From Escarpia spicata (lineage: Eukaryota > Annelida > Polychaeta > Sabellida > Siboglinidae), in assembly GCA_963995525.1 (NCBI GenBank), contig OZ023206.1, positions 9,905,677-9,969,676 on the forward strand: 64,000 nucleotides of DNA. Reading direction: 5' to 3'. Position numbers and translations under genes: made by a program. Each line of letters opens with the position of its first letter. Position 1 is the first letter of the stretch. A model generated the notes under the pieces. That model did no database searches and was not told where the DNA came from. It saw nothing but the letters and a program-made list of their open reading frames with translations. Of this stretch, positions 44,729-56,700 are shown piece after piece.

Positions 44729-44899
44729 TTCTAGTTGTTTCCAGCGCTCGGCAACATTCTAGTCTGTATTGTTGTGGTTAAAATATAATGGTCTTATGAG
44801 GTCTCATTCAACTAGTCAGCCTTTTTCAGAACATTATCACCAAACTGACCTTTATATGCTGGCACTGAGGGTGGTCACTGCCAGGGTGCTTGTCATCCT

Positions 44900-45092
44900 C
44901 TGTAGTTCATTTATCTCCTAAATTGAGACGGGATCAACATTAACGTGATCTCCGAGTCACGAAGGATACACAGTCCCCAATGTTGAGAGCCAGGTTTTTA
45001 CACCAAATATCTTGCCTGCCCGGTCCGGGTTTTGAACTCGGAGTGCTGGCATGCCAGGCAGATGTACTAACCACTACACTAGCCGCACTCCC
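44900..45092 (-). mobile_element. SINE family B, copy 2
   Basis: Same blocks as 17150-17373. Read on the minus strand from 45092 the head is GGGAGTGCGGCTAGTGTAG TGGTTAGTACATCTGCC and a B-box-like GAGTTCAAAACCCGG, clearly tRNA-derived. It lies between the two 93-bp direct repeats. Confidence 0.85.
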
Positions 45093-45369
45093 ATCAACCG
45101 ACTGTGTTGACCATCAACCATTGTAACCATGCTAGGATTTAGGCGGACAAGTTAGTCAAGTTGGGTGGGCAGTCATGCCTTAACAGGAACCCTTGTCACT
45201 TTTAGCCGTTTCCAAATATATAATATATACACATTGATTTGCCACTGCCAAATTGATTGTAACATTTACAAAATAAAAAGGCAAAATTGTATTCACTCTT
45301 TTAGGTGAATAGACCCATATCTTTTTTTCTTGTAAATATATATATTTTTGATGTTCTTTCTCTCTTGCC

Positions 45370-45464
45370 TCTTTTCCAATTCTACCTCTAAGTTCTTCCT
45401 CTTCAAGTATGTGTGCATGCAAGCATGCATACACACACACACACACACACATGCAAGCACGCAG
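45370..45464. repeat. 93-bp direct repeat, right copy
   Basis: Partner of 44636-44728, 641 bp apart. The pair and the spacer look like a local duplication or a composite insertion. Confidence 0.92.
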
Positions 45465-46429
45465 GCATGCATGCACACACGCATGCAGATACATTTTAAC
45501 TCATCCACAAGAGTTGGATTCAAATGCATGTATTTTTGAAAATATTTAAGTTGTATTTAAATTCAAAGATAAACCCATGGTGGCAACTGAAATTATTAGG
45601 ATTTCTTATATTAAGTTTGCATTTCACACAAATAAAATAAACAAGCTTACTTAATTTCTTCAACCAAATGTTTGGCTTCTATACATGAAAAAACACATTC
45701 ATAAAATGCATCTGTGAATACATAGCAGGCATGGGCTAATTTCAAATGAACATTAATTTAATTACAGGTAATTAACTTTTCTGGAAGACGTTAATTTAAT
45801 TTAATAATTCTTGATTAACTTTTATTAACTGTTTTATTGGGGTTTATATGTGGCAATTGTCCCTGGGCTGCTCTCAGTAGTTAGAACTAGCTTTGATGAT
45901 CGTAGTGCACACTAGACACAGCTAGTGACTCAACCTATATCAAAAAAAGTTACAGTTAGGTCCAGGCAATTGTTAATTTTTTTCAATGTCCAGCTAGTGT
46001 CAGTCAGTGATTGAGCTAAGTGAAATGTGAAAGTATTAGTGATTGAGATTATTTAAGAGTACTGATTGGATTAGCTTTTATGGCTTACAAGAGCATGCAA
46101 TACAACATGTATCTGGTGTTTTCTGGACATAATTTCACATGACAAAATTCCAATGGATAAATGTGAAAAAAATCTGGCAATTCGGTATTTGACTTAATGT
46201 GCTAAGTTTTAGAGACATGTACACAATGTAATTATGTTCCATTAGCATGCCTGCCATGTTGCAGATGGTCCAGCCAGTTTCTGCTGAGCGTGAATCGAAT
46301 GTGTTGTTTTCAGAAAAATGTATGCACTTTTTGCACATGGAATCGTTCTAATTCAGTACCAGTTATTTAATTAAATGGCTACAAATGTCATCCATACAAT
46401 ATTTTAACATACTTCCTTTTCAACAGGTG
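45465..46429. other. Intergenic stretch between the convergent genes
   Basis: A/T-rich, no gene recognised. A TTAATTTAATTA-rich segment lies near 45750-45830. Confidence 0.45.
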
Positions 46430-46840
46430 ACATATCTTATGTATACAAGCGTGGAGGCCATGTCACAGGAAGGACATATATATATATACTAGAAAGAGTA
46501 CAGAGGAGAGCAACTAAAATGATACAAAAACTGAAGGATCTTAGTTATGAAATATGCCTAAAAGAATGTGGTTTAACAGCACTAGAGACCAGGAGATTGA
46601 GAGATCAGATAGAAGTGTTTAAAATATTGAATGGTTATAAAAATATTGATAAATATTTTTTCTCAGTTAAGAAAGATAGGATCAGAGAACATGAAGTTAC
46701 ATTAGTAAAGGAGAAGTGTAGATTAGATATAAGATAGTTCTCATTCTCACAAAGGACTGTAAATGAATGGAACAGATTATCTCCTGATTCTGTTGGTGCT
46801 AGTAGCGTGAATGTTTAAAAATAAAATCGACACACCTTAA
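46430..46840 (+). pseudogene. CR1-like LINE C-terminal fragment
   Basis: YILERVQRRATKMIQKLKDL, then SYEICLKECGLTALETRRLR, then DQIEVFKILNGYKNIDKYFF, then KEKCRLDIR-stop-FSFSQRTVNEWNRLSPDS. This is the standard end of the LINE family whose RT lies at 14770-15805. A stop after LDIR and loss of the RT make it a dead fragment. Confidence 0.88.
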
Positions 46841-47486
46841 AAGGGCGGGATGCACGTAGATAAAAACTATTGGACTCTCGATAAGCCAAAAGGCTTCCTT
46901 GTCCATCAGCCATCTAGTTTATTTTCTAGATGGAAATCTTGTTAGATGTAAGATCCAGCAAAATATCAAAGACAACAAAAACTGGTGGGTAGAAGAAACC
47001 TTTCTGGTCTACACACTCGGACAAAGATTCCCGCTGTATTCTAATGGACATTTGATGACTTAAGCCATAATGTGCACATTTGTTGAGTGTTGCTGGTTAA
47101 AACAATTACGTGTATTTTTATGTTGCAATTTCTCTTAAAAACCACTAAGAATCATTGATATATGGGGAATTTAGACAAAATAAAGACGTTACTTTTCTTT
47201 TTAGGTATTGTAGAGTACCAAGTAGTCCCTGAAAGTTTGGTGCCCGAGCTGCAAGCCGATTAGTAGGAAAACATAAGATAACCACAAATATACATACATA
47301 CGCTAGCTCGACTATAGGTAGATTAATGTATAATGAGGAACAGACTGCATCCTTTTAACAACTGGATTTGTTTACATGGATATTGTGTATGTACAGCTGT
47401 ATACAGGCTTTGCCATAATTAAAGTTTGTTATTACCGGGTACACATCAATACTACAACAGCAGTGCTATATAGCAACAGTTAATCT
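46841..47486. other. Intergenic stretch before the ZCCHC4 3' end
   Basis: Starts with the LINE 3' tail (GACTCTCGATAAGCCAAAAG). No gene after that. Confidence 0.45.
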
Positions 47487-47492
47487 TTTATT
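47487..47492 (-). terminator. Candidate ZCCHC4 polyadenylation signal
   Basis: TTTATT on the plus strand is AATAAA on the minus strand, 214 bp past the ZCCHC4 stop codon. Confidence 0.45.
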
Positions 47493-47569
47493 TCCATCAA
47501 TATACATGTACATTAAAATTACATTTCTTAAAAACAGTCCATTTTATAAATGTCATACTGCAAATATGA

Positions 47570-47700
47570 TGTACAGTGTATAATTGAAACCATCAACTGA
47601 TAGAGTCAATCATCACCCGGCAGTGTCAACCATCAACCGGTAGTGTCAACCATCATCCAGTGGTATCAACCCACAGTGTCAACCATCAACCAGTGGTGTC
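47570..47700. repeat. Short tandem repeat in the ZCCHC4 3' UTR
   Basis: About five diverged units of ACCATCAACCGGTAGTGTCA (about 22 bp) just beyond the ZCCHC4 stop codon. Confidence 0.75.
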
Positions 47701-47705
47701 GACCA

Positions 47706-47799
47706 TCAGTGACATTTCTTCAGTTTCTTCCTCCCCCCGCTTGAGTTGACGTCTGCAGTGACGTCTCCATCACTTGTCTCCGTTGCTGTCCTCTTGCAA
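47706..47799 (-). CDS. ZCCHC4: ZCCHC4 exon 12 (C-terminus)
   Basis: 94 nt completing a split Leu, then [20 protein letters not shown] then [10 protein letters not shown] and TGA at 47708-47706. Basic tail as in relatives. Acceptor GTTCAG. Confidence 0.85.
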
Positions 47800-50700
47800 C
47801 TGAACAACACAAATCAAAAAGTCAAACATTTGTACACAGAGTAATTTTAAACAGAAATATTACACTGCGCACATTCCAACTTATTAGTAAATAATAGAAG
47901 ACCATCTTCTGTAACAAGAATAGAAGACCACCTTCTATAATAAGAATAGAAGACCACCTTCTATAACAAGAATAGAAGACCACCTTCTATAACAAGAATA
48001 GAAGACCACATTTTATACAAGAATAGAAGAACACCTTCTATAACAATAGAAGACCACATTCTATACAAGAATAGAAGACCACCTTCTATAACAAGAATAG
48101 AAGACCACATTCTATAACAAGAATAAAAGACCACCTTCTATAACAAAAATAGAAGACCACCTTCTATAACAAGAATAGAAGACCACATTCTATAACAAGA
48201 ATAGAAGACCACCTTCTATAACAAGAATAGAAGACCACATTCTATACAAGAATAGAAGACCACCTTCTATAACAATAGAAGACCACATTCTATAACAAGA
48301 ATAGAAGACCACCTTCTATAACAAGAATAGAAGACCACCTTCTATAACAAGAATAGAAGACCACCTTCTATAACAAGAATAGAAGACCACATTCTATACA
48401 AGAATAGAAGACCACCTTCTATAACAATAGAAGACCACATTCTATAACAAGAATAGAAGACCACCTTCTATAACAAGAATATTAACACTTCCAGATGTTC
48501 TGCTTGATGTGTCGATAATAGTAATAATATTGATTTTATATAGTGCCACATCCAATGTAGTTAACAGCGGTTTAATTCCATACCACCAAAATGTACCTTA
48601 AGGTCTGAACTATCACGATCCGTCACAAATAAAATATCCTTCACTCTTTACTGCCTTTCCACAATTGAAACTCTTAAGTTCTATCGCTCTCTTATTCATC
48701 TAGTCTTAGCACGATTTTCAAGCATATTGATGGAAAAGAAGTAATGTTATTATTAACTATTATTTAACATTTTTTTATTATTATTACTATGTTACACGTC
48801 TGCACAAAACTTACAGTTTTCTCTTGGTCTTGTTGTTTCGATTGGGGCAGTCTCTTCGTTTATGGCTCAAGTCTCCACACACATGGCAACCTGCAAGAAC
48901 CAGGCATCAAACAGCTTCAGGCCCTTAGCCAGAAATAATTCCTCTGAAAATGCCACCCGTCTTATCAGTTGTAATTACCCTTCTTGGACCAGTCATATGC
49001 CAGTCTTGAAGACAGGCAGACATGTCTCTGGCTAAGCCCCTGAACAGCTTCCACAAGAATACTAAAAATAGATAAAGTAAGAGTAAAGGTAAACTCTTAT
49101 ATAGCATGGTACCCAGTCCTTAGTACTGCTCAGAACACTACTCCCTGGCAGACCTATTTATTGGATGTTTAGAACACCATTTTGATTTCTCTGGGAAGCA
49201 TTCAGAGATGATAAAAGGATATTCGCTTAAAAAGAACCTCTTTAAAATCACGGTTTTGGCCTTTACTGTGTTATGTACCGATGTATATAAGGAACATTAG
49301 TTGTACGAAACAGTATAACCAAGTCCAAACAGGTTCATTACAGCAACAAGTAGTTCAATTTATGGAACAGCAAAACCGAGCAACTGAATGACAAAACGGT
49401 CAGTGGTGTTTTTCCATTTCCCCATAAAAGTTGTTGAATGTTTTCCTTCAGCTTACAGTAAATCACTCACTCAGTTGTGAAGTCGTATGCATTACACAAA
49501 TAACAAAGTTGTTCATCAAATCTGGTTGAGCAAAATATTAAGAAACTATTGTATTACTATACAAAGAATCAGCCATAGACAGATAATGACTATGCAGAAT
49601 ATCTTATTCTAATTACAGATCTGCTAACAAACAACATTAGAATTTGAGGTCATACCTATGACCTTGACATCACCGCATTTGTAGTCCACCAGGTGGCACT
49701 GGTTGCACTGTTCACAGTGGACATGTGATGGCTTGACACATCGTTGACACTTGTCACAGTGCGTGTACTGTCTTCCGTCCTGCAGAGACAGAGGGTGGCT
49801 TAAGTGAGACCACGTGTCATTTGACAGGACCAAAAGTATTACGTGTCATGACCAAACAAATGACACTATACATTGCAAATAATCAGTGAGTTATAATTAC
49901 TGATCTGATTATCCCCTAAACAAGATATGTCCTTAGTTTATGCTTTTTACTTTAGTTGTGTGTTCAATAATTTATGGTAACACAATTGAAAATTTGTACG
50001 GTTTTTGAAACAACCTTTTGAGAATTGCCCAGTTGGATATAATAAAATTATTAGCAAAAATGGCCATCCTCCAGATGGCGCTACAGGCACAGACTATGTA
50101 ATAATAAAGTACAGGAAATTAGTCCTTTTAATAGGGTCACTTCAACATTCAGGTCATTTCACCCACTCTCGCAGGTGACCTTAATAGTGATGTTCCACTG
50201 TATATGTATAGAGTTCTTATAAACATAAGTATCTTTGTGTTTGTCACCCGCGACAGTGAACCAGGTATCAAGTCGCACAGGTCTATTCTACACATCAGCC
50301 AAAAATAACTGTCTGGGTCATGCACAAATTTTTTTTGATTTTGGCAGAAATGCATAACTTAACAATGTCATCTTTCAATGTGTAGTTTACTTTCCTTGAC
50401 GAATAATCAAAAACTAATAAAATACACATATTGATGAACCTATATATTAAAAACAACAGACAATATGAGAAAAAGAACATAATTTTTCAAAATGTGGCTT
50501 TTTAAAGTTTGTTTCAATTTTATTAATAAATAAACAAATACTGAAGATGTATCAACAAATGAGGTGTCATTTTATGTACGAAACTCCACGTCATAATTCT
50601 GCTGTGACAGGTGACACATGTACAGATGCAGAGAGACATACCTTAGATGTGCAGGCATCACACTTGTTGCAGTGGACAATATCTGTTGGCACGTAACACT

Positions 50701-53700
50701 GGCACTTGGTACAAAACCTGCAAAGATTAAAATTAATTGATTATACCCAAAAGCAATGAATTTCCGTACTAATGTACATATAATCAAATTATTATTATGT
50801 CTAGCCGAAAATGTGTTCCCTGTCAATAGTCTGCCTACCAGCTCAGTCAACAGCAGTTTCAACTGCATGCCATTCTTTGTGTATGTATCAATTTGACATG
50901 TTTGAGTGCTACCATTATGTAGGACCCACCTTTCCAAAATGAGACGCTTCTCTTGAAACGTTGTTTTTATTGTATATTTGAATAGAGCACATTGAGAGGG
51001 AAAAAATACACCTCAATGTTACCTATATTCAAACTACTTTCAGAGATACAGCAATTTGAATATTGAGAATGCTAAAAGTCTGGTTTCGAGAATAAAAGCT
51101 TTCCAACATTTTTACTCCGTCAGCTGTGGTTTTATATAGTATCAACTGTGGTATTCACAATTTTAACTGTATCACGTGTGGTTTTTCACCTGTGATTTTC
51201 AATGTTAGCTCTGGTTTTCACACAATTGGCTGTATTTAAAACATTGCCAGCAATTAAAACAAAACATCAAAATAAACACATGTGTAACATTTATATCATC
51301 TACACAATGAACACATGAAAGATTAGTCTATTTCAAATAATTTCATGATGGAAACTCATTAAAAAAATTGGTGCAATTATCTTTTAGCTTGTAGTCTAAT
51401 GAGCATCATTTTGGAATGATGGGTCACATATTGCTGATCAGTACAAACCTACACAGGGAAGACTTTTTTAACCTGAAACCCATCTTAAGTACACCCACCT
51501 GTACCCCTCTTCTCGGGGGAGTTTGATGGAGGCGGGAGGAAGGTTTGTGAAGAGCCGTACAGGGGAACCGTGCTTCGCCCCCCGACTCCCTTTCCGGTAC
51601 AGCACGTGGTTGTCATAATCGACCTGAAAGAGACAGAGGCTGAGTGTAAAATAATCAAGCACAATGTTATCAGCTTGTAGGTTGATTCGACCCTGGATTC
51701 TATTATTAACAAATATTATATTCATTTTGAAAGCATGGTAAAATTCTAAGAGGCATCTGTAAACATTTTTTCAAATATATTGTAACAATGTTCAAAACAT
51801 TACTTTTTAACCAGACGTCTGTATCAATAATGGCAGTCAACAGCGCTCTCAAAAGCAGTGAGCTGCACAGAGCTCAGGCACAGTAACTGTACAACCTGGA
51901 CAGATAGTCCTGGACACAACTCACACAAAGCCTTGGATATAGAGCCATAGACACAGATATCTGGATATATCTAACCCAACTTAGGCAGAAAAGTTACACC
52001 CAACTCCGTAGATGTCCCTAGCTGAGCAGATCCTTAGGCAACATTGCACGGCCGCTATCCAGACATGATCCAACTAAGTGCTTCGGACACGATAAACCGA
52101 TAAGCGAGTTACTGCATTTTCAGGGAAAGTCTTCCCAGAACTCACTTCAATTCATATGTTAATCATGGCGGAAATGTAAAAAGCGTAAGAATAAATCAAC
52201 TCTTCTGAAACGATACCTTTCAAACAGATGAATGTTGTTTTATGTATCCAGGGGATTTAAATGATCTCTAAACACACAATTTCTTTTTGAGTTCATTGCA
52301 CCAAAAAAAATAATGAACGACCGCTGCCATTTGTAGACTGTGCTACGTGTCGCTTTGCTAGAGTTGGGGCTACTTAGGGTAGTACCAGGAGTTGCCCCCT
52401 AATTTGGAGACTATCTCAGCTGGGTGAGCGTCATGCAACCGTCCCTAGCGACTAGGTGTCACCTAGGAGCTAATGACCCTAACTTGGGCGGAATTTGGTG
52501 TTAAGTGTGTGTCATGTAACTGACCACTGGACATGGAGCTCTGGACATAGAGGTCAAGTGTGTCAACGCTGCTAAATGGAAATAACTAACCTTGTAGTGT
52601 AGCATGCGGAGGGAAGGAAGTCCTTCGATGATCCAACGCTCCAGGAAATAGGGAAAGAACCAAAACACTGGCAGTTCACAGCCAACTGAAATAATTAACA
52701 TTGTTATTTTAGTTGTTTTATAGGATTATGGCATCAAATATTTGAGAGAAAACATAATCCAAATACCTAAACCAACAGTTAGCATCAAAGCTTTAGCATT
52801 TTGGTTGAAATTTGATATAGTTCTACTTCAACACATGGTTGAACAAATGCCAACTTCCTGTTTGGGGCAAAATTTAATAAATGGCATTTATCGTGTTCTG
52901 CCCCGAAACCCTTCAGTTACGTACCATCAGTGTCACATGACCAGTCTGACATGATCCTGCGGATCGTGTGAGCAATCACTTCGACCAGTCCGCCGAATGG
53001 AGGATCTGTTACAAGGATGATCTCATCCGAGGTAGAATGAGAGAGGAATCTCTTGTAAGCAGAGGAAGCAGTGGAACCACGGAAGAAGTAATGGTTGAAC
53101 ATGTTGTAATGGCAGAAAGATTTACAACCGTAAAACTGCTCCTGTAACAAAACAAGTAGTCACTGAGCAAGTTGTAACAGGGGAACTGTTTGTAATTGTA
53201 ACATGTTCATGTAATGGAAGAAATTGCTAATAAATGTAATATAACTGTTTAATAATTACAATGAGAGACAAGCTTCTGCAACAAAACATTACAGTTGTTA
53301 CATATGTTACTGATGTCAACATACATAAGATATCCATAGTGGAAAGTGATTATAATTGTACTTAACCAATATTTTAGCAACATTTCCACTACAAAAATTT
53401 CACCAACAGATTTTTATCAGTTTTACCTGTCTGTTGAAATCTGAAAATACATTGAAATTTCTTGAATTTAATATTATTGACAATTTTCATAAATAAATGG
53501 TCCCTGTCACCTACATATCTATGGTCCATGTTACCTACATAACTATAGTTCGTGTCATCCACATATCAATGGTCCCTGTCACCTACATATCTATGGTCCC
53601 TGTCACCTACATAGCAATGGTCTGTCACCTACATACAATGGTCTATGTCACCTACATATCAATGATCCTTGTCACCTACATATCAATGGTCTCTGACAAC

Positions 53701-56700
53701 TACATATCAATTGTCCCTGTCACCTACATATCAAAGGTTCCTGTTACGTACATATCTATGGTCCATGTCAATAAGCAGACTGTGCAGGGGGTAGGACATG
53801 TCCTGCTTCCGCCGATTTATGATCTCCTCATGGATCCTACAAACAACAATAAACATGTCACGATCTCTCTCTGTGTGGATCATACTAAACACACAAGAAA
53901 CATGACATGATCTCCTCTGTGGATCCTATAGGCCACACGATAAACATGTGTCATGATCTCCTCGGGAATCCTACAAACCATAATAAACAGCTGATGTCAG
54001 ATCATTCAAGACAAGAAAATAAACATTTGTCAGGTCATTCAAGTCAACACAATAAACATTTATCACGCCATTCAAGACAAGAAAATAAACATGTGTCAGG
54101 TCATTCAAGACAAGAAAATAAACATGTGTCAGGTCATTCAAGTCAAAACAATAAACATTTGTCAGGCCATTCAAGACAAGAAAATAAACATGTGTCAGAT
54201 CATTCAAGACAAGAAAATAAACATCTGTCAGGTCATTCAAGACAAGAAATTAAACATGAGTCAGGTCATTCAAAACAATGCAATAACTGACCTACCTATG
54301 TGTGTCACATGACTTTACACCTTACCTGGGTGTGCCAAGGCACAACACTTTGCGGTAGCCGAGCTCTTCAATACAGCCGAGTGTAAACTTGACGGCCGCG
54401 TCAGAGAACAGATATTGCTGAAACACACAAGCTCTCTTTTATAGCCTGCCACAACAAAGTTGATATCAATTCGCATAGACCTATTTTGCACATGAGCCAA
54501 AAATAGCTGTCTAGGCCATGGTCCATAAATTTTTTCAAAGATGCATGCCTTAAAGCTCACCTTTTATTGTCCAATTTATTTTCCTGAACAGATAATAAAA
54601 AACAAACAAAATGGATTAATTCACGAACTTACATATTAACCCTGCGACATATTAACCCTGCCGACAGTACCATCATTTATAGTAACATTTTTAGTTTCCA
54701 TGAACGGTAACCGACACACAAATATTTGGTATCGTTGGATAGTGGACAGCTTTTTCAAGATGGTGTATATTTATTCATGAGCAGATTGATTGACAGTTAG
54801 TGAGTCTAGCTGACAAAACATGTGACCAAGTCGGTGCCAAATTTTTGTGGTTTTACTAAGCAATGCATAATGAACTGTCATATCCATTCATAAAGTACGC
54901 CCACAAGGTATCAATGGAAAGCTCTGTTATTGGCCAATCTGCCAAAAATTACATCAGCTGGCTAAACTAATTCAGCAAATCAGAACAAAGCATTTCAGAC
55001 ACCCCGCCCCCGGCCCTCCAGAGCTAACATCAACAACAAAATGGCGGACATTGTTTCGGAGAATTGTTCACTTCGAAAGTTTACTTCGAATTATCTAAAG
55101 TTTCGGCGTCAATTCATGAATAAGGTTGTTATATTTGTTCAGATAGCTAGAATGACTTTGGATGCTTTTTGAAGTGAAATTTCAACATTATAGCAGCATA
55201 ATGTTTTTCCAGTCGAAATGCGGAGGTGCAATGGTGGCTAATGTGGTAGTGATCAGCTTGAATCAGCCTAGCCTGGTGTCAGAATAAAATAATAAAAATT
55301 CTCAACGGATTTGATTCATTGTTATGCAACTAACATGTATGGGTACATTTGTCTCTCTGGACATAGGGCATATACAATTATCCACTCAGTAATTATCTGG
55401 TGGCAGGATAAAGTGGGTTTTTTAAATAACTTTTTGGGGATGAAGTTCAGAGAATAAAATCCCCATGATTATATAATGCTATATAGATTTTCTAATTTTA
55501 CTGTAATAATGCATTCCTTTAGCAATAACATGATACCACATTCATGTTTTTATGACAAGTATTAACACAGTTATGACTTAACTGTAATAGTACTCCACAG
55601 AGGATTTTCGTTGGCCGGTTGCAGGGTTAAAAACCAATAGATAATATAAGTCAATATGACCTAATTTCACAAAATGTAACTTTTGTAATATTTGCTACAA
55701 TTTTAGCAATAAACTACTGAAGACATTTCAACAAATGAAGTATAATTTTCAAGCTTATGATCTGTGGAATCCAAAAATGTACAAAACTTCATTTAACAAC
55801 TTTGCAACTTACACCCACTGTGTTGTGGCTGGTGTCGCAAGTCACATATGAGCATTATGAGATAAGGTTATTTTTTACAAGAACTGTATTGCAGTTCCAT
55901 GCGTCCTGCTGAGCATTGGTCCATTTTACTAAAATGATACAATATAAACAATAGAAATAAAGGTTAAACACAACTGAGCTACAAAACTAAACCACACATA
56001 TAACGCATCAAATATAAGTACCACTGGTAGGGCAATAACTAAACATTGGTGGTTACAATCAAATAAAAATTAATATAAATAGGATAGTAAACTACACTGG
56101 TCTTAACCTCATTTCAAATATTTCATATCATTACACCCACTATACAGAACTAAATATGCTTGCCATAGTCCACATGTTTAAAAGGAAGAAGGTAGTTTTG
56201 GTTGAAAAAGCTGTTGAACTATACATACTGCATTCGTTTTCTTGTTCTCAATAGGTGGCAGCAGTGTAGACGGCCGTCGTAGCTGTCTGCGGGTGACTCT
56301 CTCCAAGAGGTCGTGACCTTTGTGAGCCAACCAATCATCTGGTAGCAGAAGCATCCCACAATCCTTGCATAACTTCCTGTCTTTTAGTCTCAGCTGCCTG
56401 AACACCTTCAGCCTGTTTTGTCAAAAGAACTATAATTAAGGAAACTAATGCATAAAGAACTGTTAGCAACAGTTGCATCATATCAAACATTTGTATCTTT
56501 ATTTATCATAATGAAGTACCATGTGTTGGTACAGTTTAACAGTACTTTGACCAAATATTTTGCAAAACCATAACGTGTTGTGTGCACAAAACATGATATG
56601 ACTGTACAAACATTGTTAATTTATTATACAAGTGACTGCACACTATGTTTTTGAGATGTCAATATTATGATATGACTTTGTGTGGAGAAAACGAATGAGT

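Noticed and set aside
45040..45092. Possible tRNA gene on the minus strand
   Set aside because: tRNA-like A and B box words only. It matches SINE family B at 17150-17373.
47890..48485. CRISPR-like repeat array
   Set aside because: Units are contiguous with no unique spacers, and the sequence is a eukaryotic intron. The same applies to the 33-, 57- and 59-bp arrays.
53907..54312. [11 protein letters not shown] repeat protein
   Set aside because: Artefact of the 33-bp minisatellite (11 codons per unit), open on both strands, within a ZCCHC4 intron.
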